Assembly: GCA_028023455.1 (NCBI GenBank)
Contig: JAQFVV010006545.1
Coordinates: forward strand, 186,001-250,000
Direction: 5' to 3'
Length of the DNA: 64,000 nt
DNA from: Epiperipatus broadwayi
Taxonomy: Eukaryota; Onychophora; Udeonychophora; Euonychophora; Peripatidae
Part shown: positions 50,009-60,503 of the stretch, piece by piece
Position numbering within the stretch: the stretch's first letter is position 1
Layout: each line of letters opens with the position of its first letter
Notes under the pieces: model-generated
Seen by the model: the letters and a program-made list of their open reading frames with translations, nothing else
Database searches by the model: none
Told to the model about the DNA's origin: nothing
Program-made: the position numbers and the translations under genes

Positions 50009-51574
50009 AAAATTATCCATTGAGATTGATGGTTGATTTTGGTGGTGCATATTATTATCAAACATGTAGATATATTGAATTATTACTTCAAGATATTTTA
50101 GGTTTTGGAGAATATACTATTTCATCATCGTTTGATTTTGTAGATAAAATTAAGAATATAAATATAGATTTACATGACACAATTTGTACTTTTGATATAA
50201 ATGAAATGTATGGATCAATAGATAGAATAGAGTCAATTAATATTATTTATAATGCTCTTGTTTCAAAAAATGTAAAGTCTGATATTATAAATTTTATTAT
50301 AAAAGTATTGCAGTTTATTGATAAAAATATTTATGTTAATTTTAATAATGAATATTATAAAATGAATTTTGGTTGGCCAATGTGTCTTCCTGCTGTTGCT
50401 CAAATTTGTAATTTTGTTATATCAACATATGAAAGTAAAATTTTAAAACAATTGAAATATCAAGAAATTAAAGTATATCATAGATATGTGGATGATGTTT
50501 TTATTTGTGGAAAACAAGAATTAATAATCAATTTATTTAATGAATTAAATGAGATTAAGGATATAAAATGGGTTATAACTAAAGAGAAATACAATTCCAT
50601 AAAATTCTTGGATATTCAAGTTACTCTTAATGATTACAGTTTGGATTATCTTATGTTAATTAAACCAATTGAAACTAGAGGTTTTATTCCATATGAATCA
50701 CATGTACCTATGTGTCATAAGCTGTCTGGATTGAAATCATTCTTATTTCGAAATGAAAAATTATGCAAATATTCTAGTGATAAAATTAAAAATGTACATT
50801 TATTTGTTAATGACTTGTTAAAAATTGGCTATTATAAAAATGCTATTGCTAATATTATTAAAGGATTTAAAAGAAATCAACACTATAATAAAATTAAAAA
50901 TAAAAATATCAAAATGAAATGGATTTCAATGCCATTTATATCAGATGAGCAGGTCAAGTTTATTAGGAAAATTTATAATGGTTTGTGTCATATTGCTTTT
51001 TTCTCTACAAATAACATAAATAGATTGCTTAATAATTCTAAAATTCAAAATTCAAAGTTTAATCAAAATTCTATTATATATAGATTGATATGTGGATGCG
51101 GCGTACAATACATTGGTGAATCTAAGTGTACATTTGAGAAGAGAATAAAAGAACATATGCTTTTATATAATAGAATTCAAAAAGAGAATCAATATGGAAC
51201 AGATGTAAATAAACCTTCATCATCTGTTATATTTGATCATAATAAATCTTGTCAATATGGATTTAAATTTGATTATAAAAATATGAAAATTATTCAAATT
51301 GAACGTTGTCATAATAAACGTAAAATAAAAGAGGCTATGTTGATTTCAAGAAATCGTCAAATGTTAATGAATCGCCAGTCATCAAATGTTAAGATAACAG
51401 AATTGTGGGAAATCTGAATTGAACTATGGGTATTGTTAAGGGTTGTCTCGTTTTGATTATTCAACGTTATATAGTTGATAAAGACTACAAAGTGTATAGT
51501 CGAAAGTACTTCTAAAAGAATATAATTTATATAAATTGTACTGTATTTTGATATATATATATATTGATTTGTAT
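50006..51574 (+). pseudogene. Penelope-like element copy B, 5'-truncated, in tandem with copy C
   Basis: Starts within the RT at the equivalent of base 52582 in copy C (about codon 318) and is open to the stop at 51417; residues agree with C almost throughout. One difference matters: PMGLP in motif B is PMCLP (GGT to TGT at 50383), changing a conserved RT glycine. The 3' region continues without foreign DNA into the 5' part of copy C, so B occupies the place of the upstream pseudo-LTR seen in PLEs. Confidence 0.93.
51467..51525 (+). ncRNA. hammerhead-ribozyme-like motif in PLE copy B
   Basis: Layout: TTATAT..AG (stem I, 5' side), TTGATAA at 51475-51481, stem II GACTA/TAGTC (51483-51487 with 51497-51501), GAAA (51502-51505), a tiny stem III AG-UA-CU, then CT....ATATAA closing stem I (51512-51525). 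Type I hammerheads with a very short stem III are known from PLE pseudo-LTRs. Deviations: core C3 and G8 are U and A (still a pair), and one extra A precedes stem II. Identical motifs occur at 48229-48287 (-) and 54043-54101 (+). Activity is uncertain. Confidence 0.5.
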
Positions 51575-51629
51575 ATTACATATATTGTGAAACGAATACA
51601 GATATCAAACTTTATTTATTACATATATA

Positions 51630-53993
51630 ATGGATTTAAAGATTCTAAGTAAAACGTGGATTTTAAAAGAATGGCGGAAGGTAACGTTAAAGATTATTAC
51701 GTTAAAATGTAGATTAAACTTTTTAAATGCCTGTCGTGATTTAGAAGTTTTCCCGAATTGCTGTTTAGTAAAAATAAACAAATCTTGCAAATTATCAGAT
51801 AAAATTACTAACGATATAAAGGAAATTATTTTAAAGAATATAATTAAGCAATGCAAATGTTTGCTATTTCGTCAACGGAAATATTTAACGGCTTTAAATC
51901 ATTTTATTTTGATGAAAAATTGTGATGATTGGTTTAACTATAAGTGTTTTTGTCAAAAATTTTTTGATAAATTTTATTTAAAAAATGTTGATAAATTTAA
52001 CAAGAAAATTGAACATTTGTTTCATAAAAATTTTCCGGATAAAATGAATGATCAAAATTATGTGAACTTGTCTGGTATAAATTTGGATTTCAGTCAAAAA
52101 TATATTTTAAATTTCGGATCGAAATATGTTGGTGGTAGATGGAAAGATTGTAATCTTGAATTGAATTCTGCAATAGAACATTCATTTAGTGTGATTAAGT
52201 GTGATGCGAATATTTGTAATAACATTGTTAAAGAAGTTAAAAATAAAAACTTTAAATATAATAGGAATGATAAATGGTTAAGTCAAATTAATAAATTTAA
52301 AAGTTTCCTATTAAATAATGACTTAGTGTGTTTAAAGGAGGACAAGGGCCTTCGTATGTGTTTGTTTACAAGAGCGAAATATAATGAAAAAGTTATGGAT
52401 CAAATGAAAAAGCTTAAATTTCAAAATAGTGAAATAATAAATATTGATACATCTCGCATGAAATTTATAAATGAAATTTTAAAAAAAGCTAAGAATAAAG
52501 CTATTGATAGTCATACATATTATAACTTATATCCATCATCTGCTATTTGCCCTAGGATATTTTCGAATATAAAGCTACATAAAGAAAATTATCCATTGAG
52601 ATTGATGGTTGATTTTGGTGGTGCATATTATTATCAAACATGTAGATATATTGAATTATTACTTCAAGATATTTTAGGTTTTGGAGAATATACTATTTCA
52701 TCATCGTTTGATTTTGTAGATAAAATTAAGAATATAAATATAGATTTACATGACACAATTTGTACTTTTGATATAAATGAAATGTATGGATCAATAGATA
52801 GAATAGAGTCAATTAATATTATTTATAATGCTCTTGTTTCAAAAAATGTAAAGTCTGATATTATAAATTTTATTATAAAAGTATTGCAGTTTATTGATAA
52901 AAATATTTATGTTAATTTTAATAATGAATATTATAAAATGAATTTTGGTTGGCCAATGGGTCTTCCTGCTGTTGCTCAAATTTGTAATTTTGTTATATCA
53001 ACATATGAAAGTAAAATTTTAAAACAATTGAAATATCAAGAAATTAAAGTATATCATAGATATGTGGATGATGTTTTTATTTGTGGAAAACAAGAATTAA
53101 TAATCAATTTATTTAATGAATTAAATGAGATTAAGGATATAAAATGGGTTATAACTAAAGAGAAATACAATTCCATAAAATTCTTGGATATTCAAGTTAC
53201 TCTTAATGATTACAGTTTGGATTATCTTATGTTAATTAAACCAATTGAAACTAGAGGTTTTATTCCATATGAATCACATGTACCTATGTGTCATAAGCTG
53301 TCTGGATTGAAATCATTCTTATTTCGAAATGAAAAATTATGCAAATATTCTAGTGATAAAATTAAAAATGTACATTTATTTGTTAATGACTTGTTGAAAA
53401 TTGGCTATTATAAAAATGCTATTGCTAATATTATTAAAGGATTTAAAAGAAATCAACACTATAATAAAATTAAAAATAAAAATATCAAAATGAAATGGAT
53501 TTCAATGCCATTTATATCAGATGAGCAGGTCAAGTTTATTAGGAAAATTTATAATGGTTTGTGTCATATTGCTTTTTTCTCTACAAATAACATAAATAGA
53601 TTGCTTAATAATTCTAAAATTCAAAATTCAAAGTTTAATCAAAATTCTATTATATATAGATTGATATGTGGATGCGGCGTACAATACATTGGTGAATCTA
53701 AGTGTACATTTGAGAAGAGAATAAAAGAACATATGCTTTTATATAATAGAATTCAAAAAGAGAATCAATATGGAACAGATGTAAATAAACCTTCATCATC
53801 TGTTATATTTGATCATAATAAATCTTGTCAATATGGATTTAAATTTGATTATAAAAATATGAAAATTATTCAAATTGAACGTTGTCATAATAAACGTAAA
53901 ATAAAAGAGGCTATGTTGATTTCAAGAAATCGTCAAATGTTAATGAATCGCCAGTCATCAAATGTTAAGATAACAGAATTGTGGGAAATCTGA
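51630..53993 (+). CDS. Penelope-like reverse transcriptase with GIY-YIG endonuclease, intact 787 codons
   Basis: A single ORF for a retroelement polymerase that nicks its target with the C-terminal endonuclease and copies its RNA there. Seen in order: a lysine- and cysteine-rich N-terminal region (residues 1-230); the DKG block at 238-240; LRLMVDFGGAYYYQTCRYIE (the usual PLR-IV--- region); motif A TFDINEMYGS with Asp381; motif B FGWPMGLP at 439-446; motif C YVDD at 478-481; KFLDI after it; a connector; then GIY-YIG: ICGCGVQYIGES (679-690), Arg697 and Glu760 as likely catalytic residues, with cysteines at 680 and 682. Length fits PLEs with a GIY-YIG domain. I chose the ATG at 51630 because a stop overlaps just upstream and copies A and B lack this part. 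All catalytic residues are present, so activity is plausible. Motif wording (GAYYYQT, YVDDVF, ICGCGVQ) is divergent; the lineage within PLEs (Penelope, Neptune, Poseidon and so on) cannot be set here. Confidence 0.95.
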   Translation: MDLKILSKTWILKEWRKVTLKIITLKCRLNFLNACRDLEVFPNCCLVKINKSCKLSDKITNDIKEIILKNIIKQCKCLLFRQRKYLTALNHFILMKNCDDWFNYKCFCQKFFDKFYLKNVDKFNKKIEHLFHKNFPDKMNDQNYVNLSGINLDFSQKYILNFGSKYVGGRWKDCNLELNSAIEHSFSVIKCDANICNNIVKEVKNKNFKYNRNDKWLSQINKFKSFLLNNDLVCLKEDKGLRMCLFTRAKYNEKVMDQMKKLKFQNSEIINIDTSRMKFINEILKKAKNKAIDSHTYYNLYPSSAICPRIFSNIKLHKENYPLRLMVDFGGAYYYQTCRYIELLLQDILGFGEYTISSSFDFVDKIKNINIDLHDTICTFDINEMYGSIDRIESINIIYNALVSKNVKSDIINFIIKVLQFIDKNIYVNFNNEYYKMNFGWPMGLPAVAQICNFVISTYESKILKQLKYQEIKVYHRYVDDVFICGKQELIINLFNELNEIKDIKWVITKEKYNSIKFLDIQVTLNDYSLDYLMLIKPIETRGFIPYESHVPMCHKLSGLKSFLFRNEKLCKYSSDKIKNVHLFVNDLLKIGYYKNAIANIIKGFKRNQHYNKIKNKNIKMKWISMPFISDEQVKFIRKIYNGLCHIAFFSTNNINRLLNNSKIQNSKFNQNSIIYRLICGCGVQYIGESKCTFEKRIKEHMLLYNRIQKENQYGTDVNKPSSSVIFDHNKSCQYGFKFDYKNMKIIQIERCHNKRKIKEAMLISRNRQMLMNRQSSNVKITELWEI

Positions 53994-54042
53994 ATTGAAC
54001 TATGGGTATTGTTAAGGGTTGTCTCGTTTTGATTATTCAACG

Positions 54043-54101
54043 TTATATAGTTGATAAAGACTACAAAGTGTATAGTCGAAAGTACTTCTAAAAGAATATA
54101 A
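54043..54101 (+). ncRNA. hammerhead-ribozyme-like motif in PLE copy C
   Basis: Same sequence and fold as the motif in copy B, 50 to 110 bases after the stop codon of the intact ORF. The copy-A version on the minus strand (48229-48287) matches too, so the element carries it as a fixed part of its 3' region. Confidence 0.5.
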
Positions 54102-54211
54102 TTTATATAAATTGTACTGTATTTTGATATATATATTGATTTGTATATTACATATATTGTGAAACGAATACAGATATCAAACTTTATTTATTATATATAT
54201 ATATATTGACG

Positions 54212-55791
54212 TGTGGGTCGAATCGCTGAAACCACCTACTTATACGTATATATAAGTTTTGGCCGGTTTCAAACTCCTTCACAATACATTTATAATATTA
54301 TAAAGGTTAGGTGAACGAACCGGCACGTTCGAGCAAAATGGGAGATCTTATTAATAGCTTTAACTATCAACAATGGCCCATCTCGGCTGCTAGATTCAAA
54401 CCCCTACCATCCAAATACTTTATTTGTTTCGGGGTAAACCCCGGGGCGCCAGCTAGTCTGAAGACTAACATATTCGGGTAGTAGGCTCATAATCCAGCGC
54501 TCGAAACAATTCCCTTAACCAGCCCAGTCTAATTTTAATCAAAGATATTTATTGCTAATAAGAGATTGATAAAAAGAATTGACCGACAGATCAAGTTTAA
54601 TTTTAAAGATAATTTATTTCAATCAACATCAATTAAGTTTAAATATAATTTACTAACCAACATAAACGCATTCTAAACATTTTATAAATCCAAATTTCAC
54701 GCATGCACATTTTTTTTTTTTAAATTAACATATGATAGGATATTTCATGAACAAAGCAACATAATCTTAGACATTTAAATTAACTCTCATTCGCAAAAAT
54801 AATAATAAAGCATTAATAACATTTGAAACTCACGCACACACATCAATAGTTCCTTTTATGTATGATAGAGTTCATATAATGTTATTCTTCAATATTTACG
54901 GATTACAGTGGTGACTACTACTTGTAAATAATAATAAAACAGATACCTAGGATTTTTTTCTTGTCGGTGGCTACTTCTGCTGCTTCTGATGGATTGTATC
55001 TAACCGGTTAGATTTTGTTTATGGAAGAGAATTTATGGTAATCCGTTGGTTTCTTCTTGGAGACAGCTGCACGTTTTGACGGAGGGTTTCTGTGTTGTTA
55101 TCCAGACATTATTTCTCAGGCAGGTTTTGATGATCTTATTGGACTAAAAAGGCTGGAGCACAAGCGTATATTTCCAAAAGCTTTTCAGCACTGCATTTCT
55201 GTAAACTGACACAGTAAAACTAGACTGAATTTCAAACTCCAACTGAATGTCTGATAAAACGAAAAAAAGTCTATTTATACCTGCGAAGTGTTTTTGTTTT
55301 AATATCCTCCGGCAATACGTGTTGTCGAAATTCCTTTAGATTAATTATATGACAACGTGTTTTTCGATTGAATATTTGATTAGTAGTAGCTATTTTAAAA
55401 TGTGTTGTTTTCATATCTTTAATTAGCAGTCCACCACTGTGTTTCTTTTGAAATACATTTCATTTCTTTATTCATTTTTTTTTTTTATATATATCTTACA
55501 TGCATACTTTTGTTTACATTCGCACGCACTAATATAATCTATTATAATAAACTGGAATGAAAAGAGATTTTTATATTTTTTTTAAACTTTTAATTTATAA
55601 TAATAATACTCTTTAACTTTTATGAAACTCTTAGTTTGTTTTTTTTTTTTTTTTTTATAGGAAAACTCCCTCTCCCCTCTTTAAAGTAATTAATTGTAAC
55701 TTTCAAATTCTTTTTTCCGAAAGATTTTGATAATAATTTTTATCCAAAATTATTTTATATACATGTGCCAATTTGGCATTGGCACATTACA
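54212..55791 (-). repeat. 3' LTR of E1, about 1580 bp
   Basis: On the minus strand it starts TGTAATGTGCCAATGCC and ends CGACCCACA, giving TGT...ACA termini. It lacks three bases (GGT) near its end relative to the 5' LTRs. The start includes a short palindrome, TGTGCCAA..TTGGCACA. Confidence 0.88.
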
Positions 55792-55800
55792 CCCCCCTCC
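55792..55800 (-). promoter_or_regulatory. polypurine tract of E1
   Basis: GGAGGGGGG on the minus strand lies immediately before the TGT that starts the 3' LTR, the expected place for plus-strand priming. Confidence 0.85.
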
Positions 55801-55902
55801 GTTTTAGAGTAAAATGCGTCATTTTTGACCATTTTATCTCTTGCAATTTTAATTGTTGACTATAAAGATTTATTAATTTTTTTTTTATTTTAGATAATTC
55901 CT

Positions 55903-56575
55903 ACACATGTGTATACGTGCAGCATAATTCTACACCTACTAATATTCTAGATATCGAGTTATTACTGGACTTGCATACAGGGAATCTATAATAAATACAT
56001 CCCTTTTTGCACTCACCATAAGGTGCAGCAGTACCAAGAAAATAACCTAAAAGGATATCTGGATAAATACATTTAAGATACTCATCATAAGGTATCGTAT
56101 TTACCGAATATTACAGTGTATGTGCGCGTATATACCCATGCATACTTACCTACTCGTAATACACATTAGACTGACTTTATACTTTTATTTCTAATCTTAT
56201 AATATTATTTGTAAATCGTTACGAACATCTTTACTTAACACATGTGTATATGTGCAGCATAATTCTACACCTACTAATACTCTAGATATCGAGTTATTAC
56301 TGGACTTGCTTTCAGGGAATCTATAATAAATAAACCCCTTTTTGCACTCACCATAAGGTGCAGCAGTACCAAGAAAATAACCTAAAAGGATATCTGGATA
56401 AATACATTTAAGATACTCATCATAAGGTATCGTATTTACCGAATATTACAGTGTATGTGCGCGTATATACCCATGTATACTTACACACTCTTAATACACA
56501 TTAGATTGATTTTATATTTTTATTACTAATCTTATAATATTATTTGTAAATCATTACGAACATCTTTATTTAACA
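55903..56575. repeat. two tandem copies of a 335-bp unit inside E1
   Basis: Unit starts 'acacatgtgtata' at 55903 and again at 56238; the copies are nearly identical ('caccataaggtgcagcagta' occurs in both). Each contains the related words 'caccataaggtgc' and 'catcataaggtat'. No coding potential seen. Confidence 0.92.
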
Positions 56576-57035
56576 TGCGTGTAAAAAAAAAAAATCGATT
56601 AGTTTATTACGAGTCATTCTTCATTATTATTTACTATAGATTTATTTACGCTTATTTATTTATCTTGATTTTATCGAGTTTATTTTAACTATTTGACCTA
56701 CTTATTTATTTACGGAAGATTTTTCTTGATTAACATGTGCGTTGATCACTTTTCCTAAGTATTGACCATTTCAAATTCTTATTTTTCTAGAGTGCATTTT
56801 TAGTTTTTATTTTCATCATTAGGTAATAAATGTAATATTAAGAGAAGTAGGCAGCAAAGTATAAGGCAATTCAACACACAGATCGACTTTGTGCTGATTT
56901 AAACCAACTTTTAATTTCTTGCGGAAGTCGTGACTACAGCATGGGCAACTGTTGTGCACAACGGATCATGAAAAGGGACTTTAAGATTGCGAATGGCAGG
57001 ACTATCTCTACTGCACATTCGACTTACTAAAATAT

Positions 57036-57233
57036 TTATTTTATTTGGTTACTGGGAATTTTTCCTCCAGATTTATTAATTTTTATATGCCAGGACTTTT
57101 CTACTGGCGCATCATCATCAATATTAATTATTTTTCGCACTACCCATCTGTAGAACAAAGTCACCGTAAGACAAGGCTTAATCCAACAAAAGTCAGGCCT
57201 GGAATTTATCTCCTTGCCCAAATACTCGCACAC
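57036..57233 (-). other. conserved short reading frame in the E1 3' region
   Basis: Sixty-five codons starting MCEYLGKEINSRPDFCW and containing INIDDDAPVEKSWHIKI. The same frame is kept in E2 at 63775-63957 with only a few residue changes, suggesting it was coding in the parent element. I do not recognise a domain. It may be a fragment of a larger ORF from the autonomous relative. Confidence 0.45.
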
Positions 57234-57417
57234 ACCTCAATCCTAATTTAATACACTTTTCTTTTTTTTCTTTTTTTTTAACTTTATTTGATAATGTTTT
57301 ATTTCCATTAATACGTTCATTATACACTTATTTATTTCATTTTTATTTTTAAAGCGTTATTTTACTCTCTTTTTTTTTTTTAAAAAAAAAAAAAAAACAT
57401 TTTCATTTTGCTTGACT

Positions 57418-57665
57418 ATTTTGATTTTACACATTTGTTTTGTTTGCGTCACGCTCCGCTATGTTCTAGACTTATGAGCTGGGGTATCAATATAATCGAT
57501 AAGACATAATCGAGGATTTTTGACATAATCATTTTGTTTGTCTAATTTGATTTTACATATTTATTTTGTTTGCGTCATGCTCCGCTATGTTCTAGACTTA
57601 TGAGCTGGGATATCAATATAATCGATAAGACATAATCTTTTGACATAAATCATTTTATCGTTGCT
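57418..57665. repeat. 126-bp tandem duplication in E1, single in E2
   Basis: 'tttgcgtca.gctccgctatg' occurs at about 57443 and 57569, with the following 'atgagctgg..tatcaatata' repeated. The matching segment of E2 (63520-63620) has one copy. Confidence 0.88.
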
Positions 57666-57863
57666 TTGACATTTTAAAAACTCTAAGATTGTTATTTATT
57701 TACTATTATTAACTTTAATCATTCTTAATTATTCAAACTAACTTGATACTCATTTTTACATTTATTTCCTTAAACTTTGTTAAACATTTTCCATTATTCC
57801 GAATCCATGGTCGTTATAAACTAGGTCAAACCGGCGAATCCGTCAGATTACATACCCATATTT

Positions 57864-58526
57864 TTAATTTTTGTCTGGCGGTTCTTTATTATTCAGCCCT
57901 CCAAATAACTTTAGTGATCTAGTGTTAAACGTTCCTTTTTCTATATTACCTTTGGCTATCACAAAGGCATTGAAGTCAGTTTGATGGACTATACTATATG
58001 GGCTTTTGTAAATCATCTGATTTTTTTTATAAATGTATTTCCGACGATGACTCATGGAGTTATTTGTAATGTGCATGTTCGCACTCAGCTGGTCTGGCTT
58101 TTTTATTTCAGTTTGTGGGATATTTTGACTACGATTTATTTGATTTACTTTTACAGTTAAATTTATAACTTCAACTTTTATTTCTACAATTATTTTTCTA
58201 TCTTCTATCTTATTTTTTTCTATTGCTTGGTAAGCAGTCTCTATTTTATTCTCTACTTGTGTTTTAATTTCTTGTATTTCTTCCCTAATTTCTTCTTTTA
58301 TTTTATTCTGGCCCATTTCGATCAGGTCCTTTAACTTTTCAAGCATTTCAGCTTGCCCTTCCAATTTACTCTTCATTTCATTATTTTGGTTTTTAAGCTC
58401 TTCGGCTATTTTTTTATATTCTTCTGCTGTTTCTTTTTGTTTTTCGAACATGCACGTTAATAAAGCTATGATTTCTCTTTTTCCCTTGTTGGGAATATTT
58501 TCTATATTTTTACCTTGAGCCTCCAT
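57864..58526 (-). CDS. E1 ORF: Gag-like coiled coil joined to an integrase-like tail
   Basis: Starts at the ATG that aligns with the E2 start (METQGKN in E2, MEAQGKN here); an in-frame ATG 7 codons upstream (58547) exists only in E1. Residues 1 to about 140 are a highly charged helix, rich in E and K with coiled-coil spacing (KKIAEELKNQNNEMKSKLEG), typical of retroelement Gag N-terminal regions. From about residue 165 the character changes to RRKYIYKKNQMIYKSPYSIV...VIAKGN...TRSLKLFGG, which resembles the small beta domain at the end of LTR-element integrases. I infer that an internal deletion fused gag to the end of pol. No zinc knuckle. It ends KEPPDKN. Function, if any, would be as RNA-binding or assembly protein. 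Confidence 0.65.
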   Translation of the reverse strand: MEAQGKNIENIPNKGKREIIALLTCMFEKQKETAEEYKKIAEELKNQNNEMKSKLEGQAEMLEKLKDLIEMGQNKIKEEIREEIQEIKTQVENKIETAYQAIEKNKIEDRKIIVEIKVEVINLTVKVNQINRSQNIPQTEIKKPDQLSANMHITNNSMSHRRKYIYKKNQMIYKSPYSIVHQTDFNAFVIAKGNIEKGTFNTRSLKLFGGLNNKEPPDKN

Positions 58527-58918
58527 TTTGGCTTTATTTCTTATCATTTATAATTTTAAACACTTTTTTATCATTATTTTTGATACCATTTTATTTTAAT
58601 AAGTTTACTAATTTCTATTTTATTTATTTCTTTCTAAACTGGAAATACACGCTGACTCCGCTCTCCTTTGTCCGTTTATCCTACCCGATCTTAATGCTTT
58701 AACTCCGCCCAAACACCCAACTGTCATTTATTTAACAGAACGTAAATAGCACAAAATCTCTTTTCATTTAAAGAAGTAAGAAAAAAAAATTTCGGTCAAT
58801 TCTTTTTTTTTTATTTTTAATTTAATACATTTTTACCTACGTAATTTAGATTTCTTTAAGGTTTTTATTTTTAAACAAGAAACACAAGCATTTATTTACT
58901 GTTATTTCTTAGGTTCAG

Positions 58919-58940
58919 CCCCAAACGTTGGGTAAAGCCA
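58919..58940 (-). promoter_or_regulatory. primer-binding site of E1
   Basis: Four bases inside the 5' LTR end, the minus strand reads TGGCTTTACCCAACGTTTGG and then GG. TGG at this place is the usual complement of a tRNA CCA end. The tRNA is not assigned. E2 has the identical site. Confidence 0.7.
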
Positions 58941-58944
58941 TTTA

Positions 58945-60503
58945 TGTACCGGGTCGAACCGCTGAAACCACCTACTTATACGTATATATAAGTTTTGGCC
59001 GGTTTCAAACTCCTTCACAATACATTTATAATATTATAAAGGTTAGGTGAACGAACCGGCACGTTCGAGCAAAATGGGAGATCTTATTAATAGCTTTAAC
59101 TATCAACAATGGCCCATCTCGGCTGCTAGATTCAAACCCCTACCATCCAAATACTTTATTTGTTTCGGGGTAAACCCCGGGGCGCCAGCTAGTCTGAAGA
59201 CTAACATATTCGGGTAGTAGGCTCATAATCCAGCGCTCGAAACAATTCCCTTAACCAGCCCAGTCTAATTTTAATCAAAGATATTTATTGCTAATAAGAG
59301 ATTGATAAAAAGAATTGACCGACAGATCAAGTTTAATTTTAAAGATAATTTATTTCAATCAACATCAATTAAGTTTAAATATAATTTACTAACCAACATA
59401 AACGCATTCTAAACATTTTATAAATCCAAATTTCACGCATGCACATTTTTTTTTTTTAAATTAACATATGATAGGATATTTCATGAACAAAGCAACATAA
59501 TCTTAGACATTTAAATTAACTCTCATTCGCAAAAATAATAATAAAGCATTAATAACATTTGAAACTCACGCACACACATCAATAGTTCCTTTTATGTATG
59601 ATAGAGTTCATATAATGTTATTCTTCAATATTTACGGATTACAGTGGTGACTACTACTTGTAAATAATAATAAAACAGATACCTAGGATTTTTTTTCTTG
59701 TCGGTGGCTACTTCTGCTGCTTCTGATGGATTGTATCTAACCGGTTAGATTTTGTTTATGGAAGAGAATTTATGGTAATCCGTTGGTTTCTTCTTGGAGA
59801 CAGCTGCACGTTTTGACGGAGGGTTTCTGTGTTGTTATCCAGACATTATTTCTCAGGCAGGTTTTGATGATCTTATTGGACTAAAAAGGCTGGAGCACAA
59901 GCGTATATTTCCAAAAGCTTTTCAGCACTGCATTTCTGTAAACTGACACAGTAAAACTAGACTGAATTTCAAACTCCAACTGACATGATGAAACGAAAAA
60001 AAGTCTATTTATACCTGCGAAGTGTTTTTGTTTTAATATCCTCCGGCAATACGTGTTGTCGAAATTCCTTTAGATTAATTATATGACAACGTGTTTTTCG
60101 ATTGAATATTTGATTAGTAGTAGCTATTTTAAAATGTGTTGTTTTCATATCTTTAATTAGCAGTCCACCACTGTGTTTCTTTTAAATACATTTCATTTCA
60201 ATATTTATTTATTTTTTTAATATTATTCTAACATGCATACTTTTGTTTACATTCTCACGCACTAATATAATCTATTATAATAAACTGGAATGAAAAGAGA
60301 TTTTTATATTTTTTTTTAAACTTTTAATTTATAATAATAATACTCTTTAACTTTTATGAAACTCTTAGTTTGTTTTTTTTGTTTTTTATAGGAAAACTCC
60401 CTCTCCCCTCTTTAAAGTAATTAATTGTAACTTTCAAATTCTTTTTTCCGAAAGATTTTGATAATAATTTTTATCCAAAATTATTTTATATACATGTGCC
60501 AAT
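58945..60503 (-). repeat. 5' LTR of E1
   Basis: Near identical to the LTR at 54212-55791. It ends CGACCCGGTACA on the minus strand. At its outer end about 14 bases of the LTR start (TGTAATGTGCCAAT) are missing, and it passes directly into the inverted LTR of E2 at the palindrome GCCAATTTGGC. Confidence 0.9.

Larger units (their letters stand above)
51575..54200 (+). mobile_element. Penelope-like element copy C, full length
   Basis: Comprises a leader beginning near 'tattgtgaaacgaatac', the ORF at 51630-53993, and a 3' region that repeats the leader ('tgtgaaacgaatacagatatc' at about 54157), so terminal sequences are repeated as in PLE pseudo-LTRs. Downstream a TA run separates it from the LTR element at 54212. 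Three nearly identical copies side by side imply recent activity. Confidence 0.9.
54212..60503 (-). mobile_element. LTR retrotransposon E1, complete, non-autonomous
   Basis: Read on the minus strand: 5' LTR (60503-58945), primer-binding site, ORF (58526-57864), about 2 kb of non-coding sequence with tandem repeats, polypurine tract, 3' LTR (55791-54212). The interior is 3153 bp, too short for Gag-Pol. No protease, RT or RNase H motif was seen on either strand. The LTR pair is very similar, with small indels near 55245-55258 versus 59984-59991, so the insertion is fairly young. Its 3' LTR lies next to the PLE end. Its 5' LTR meets the 5' LTR of E2, so a target duplication cannot be read. Confidence 0.88.

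Noticed and set aside
51605-51856. 83-codon minus-strand frame over the start of the PLE ORF
   Set aside because: Antisense shadow of the 787-codon ORF; no motif.
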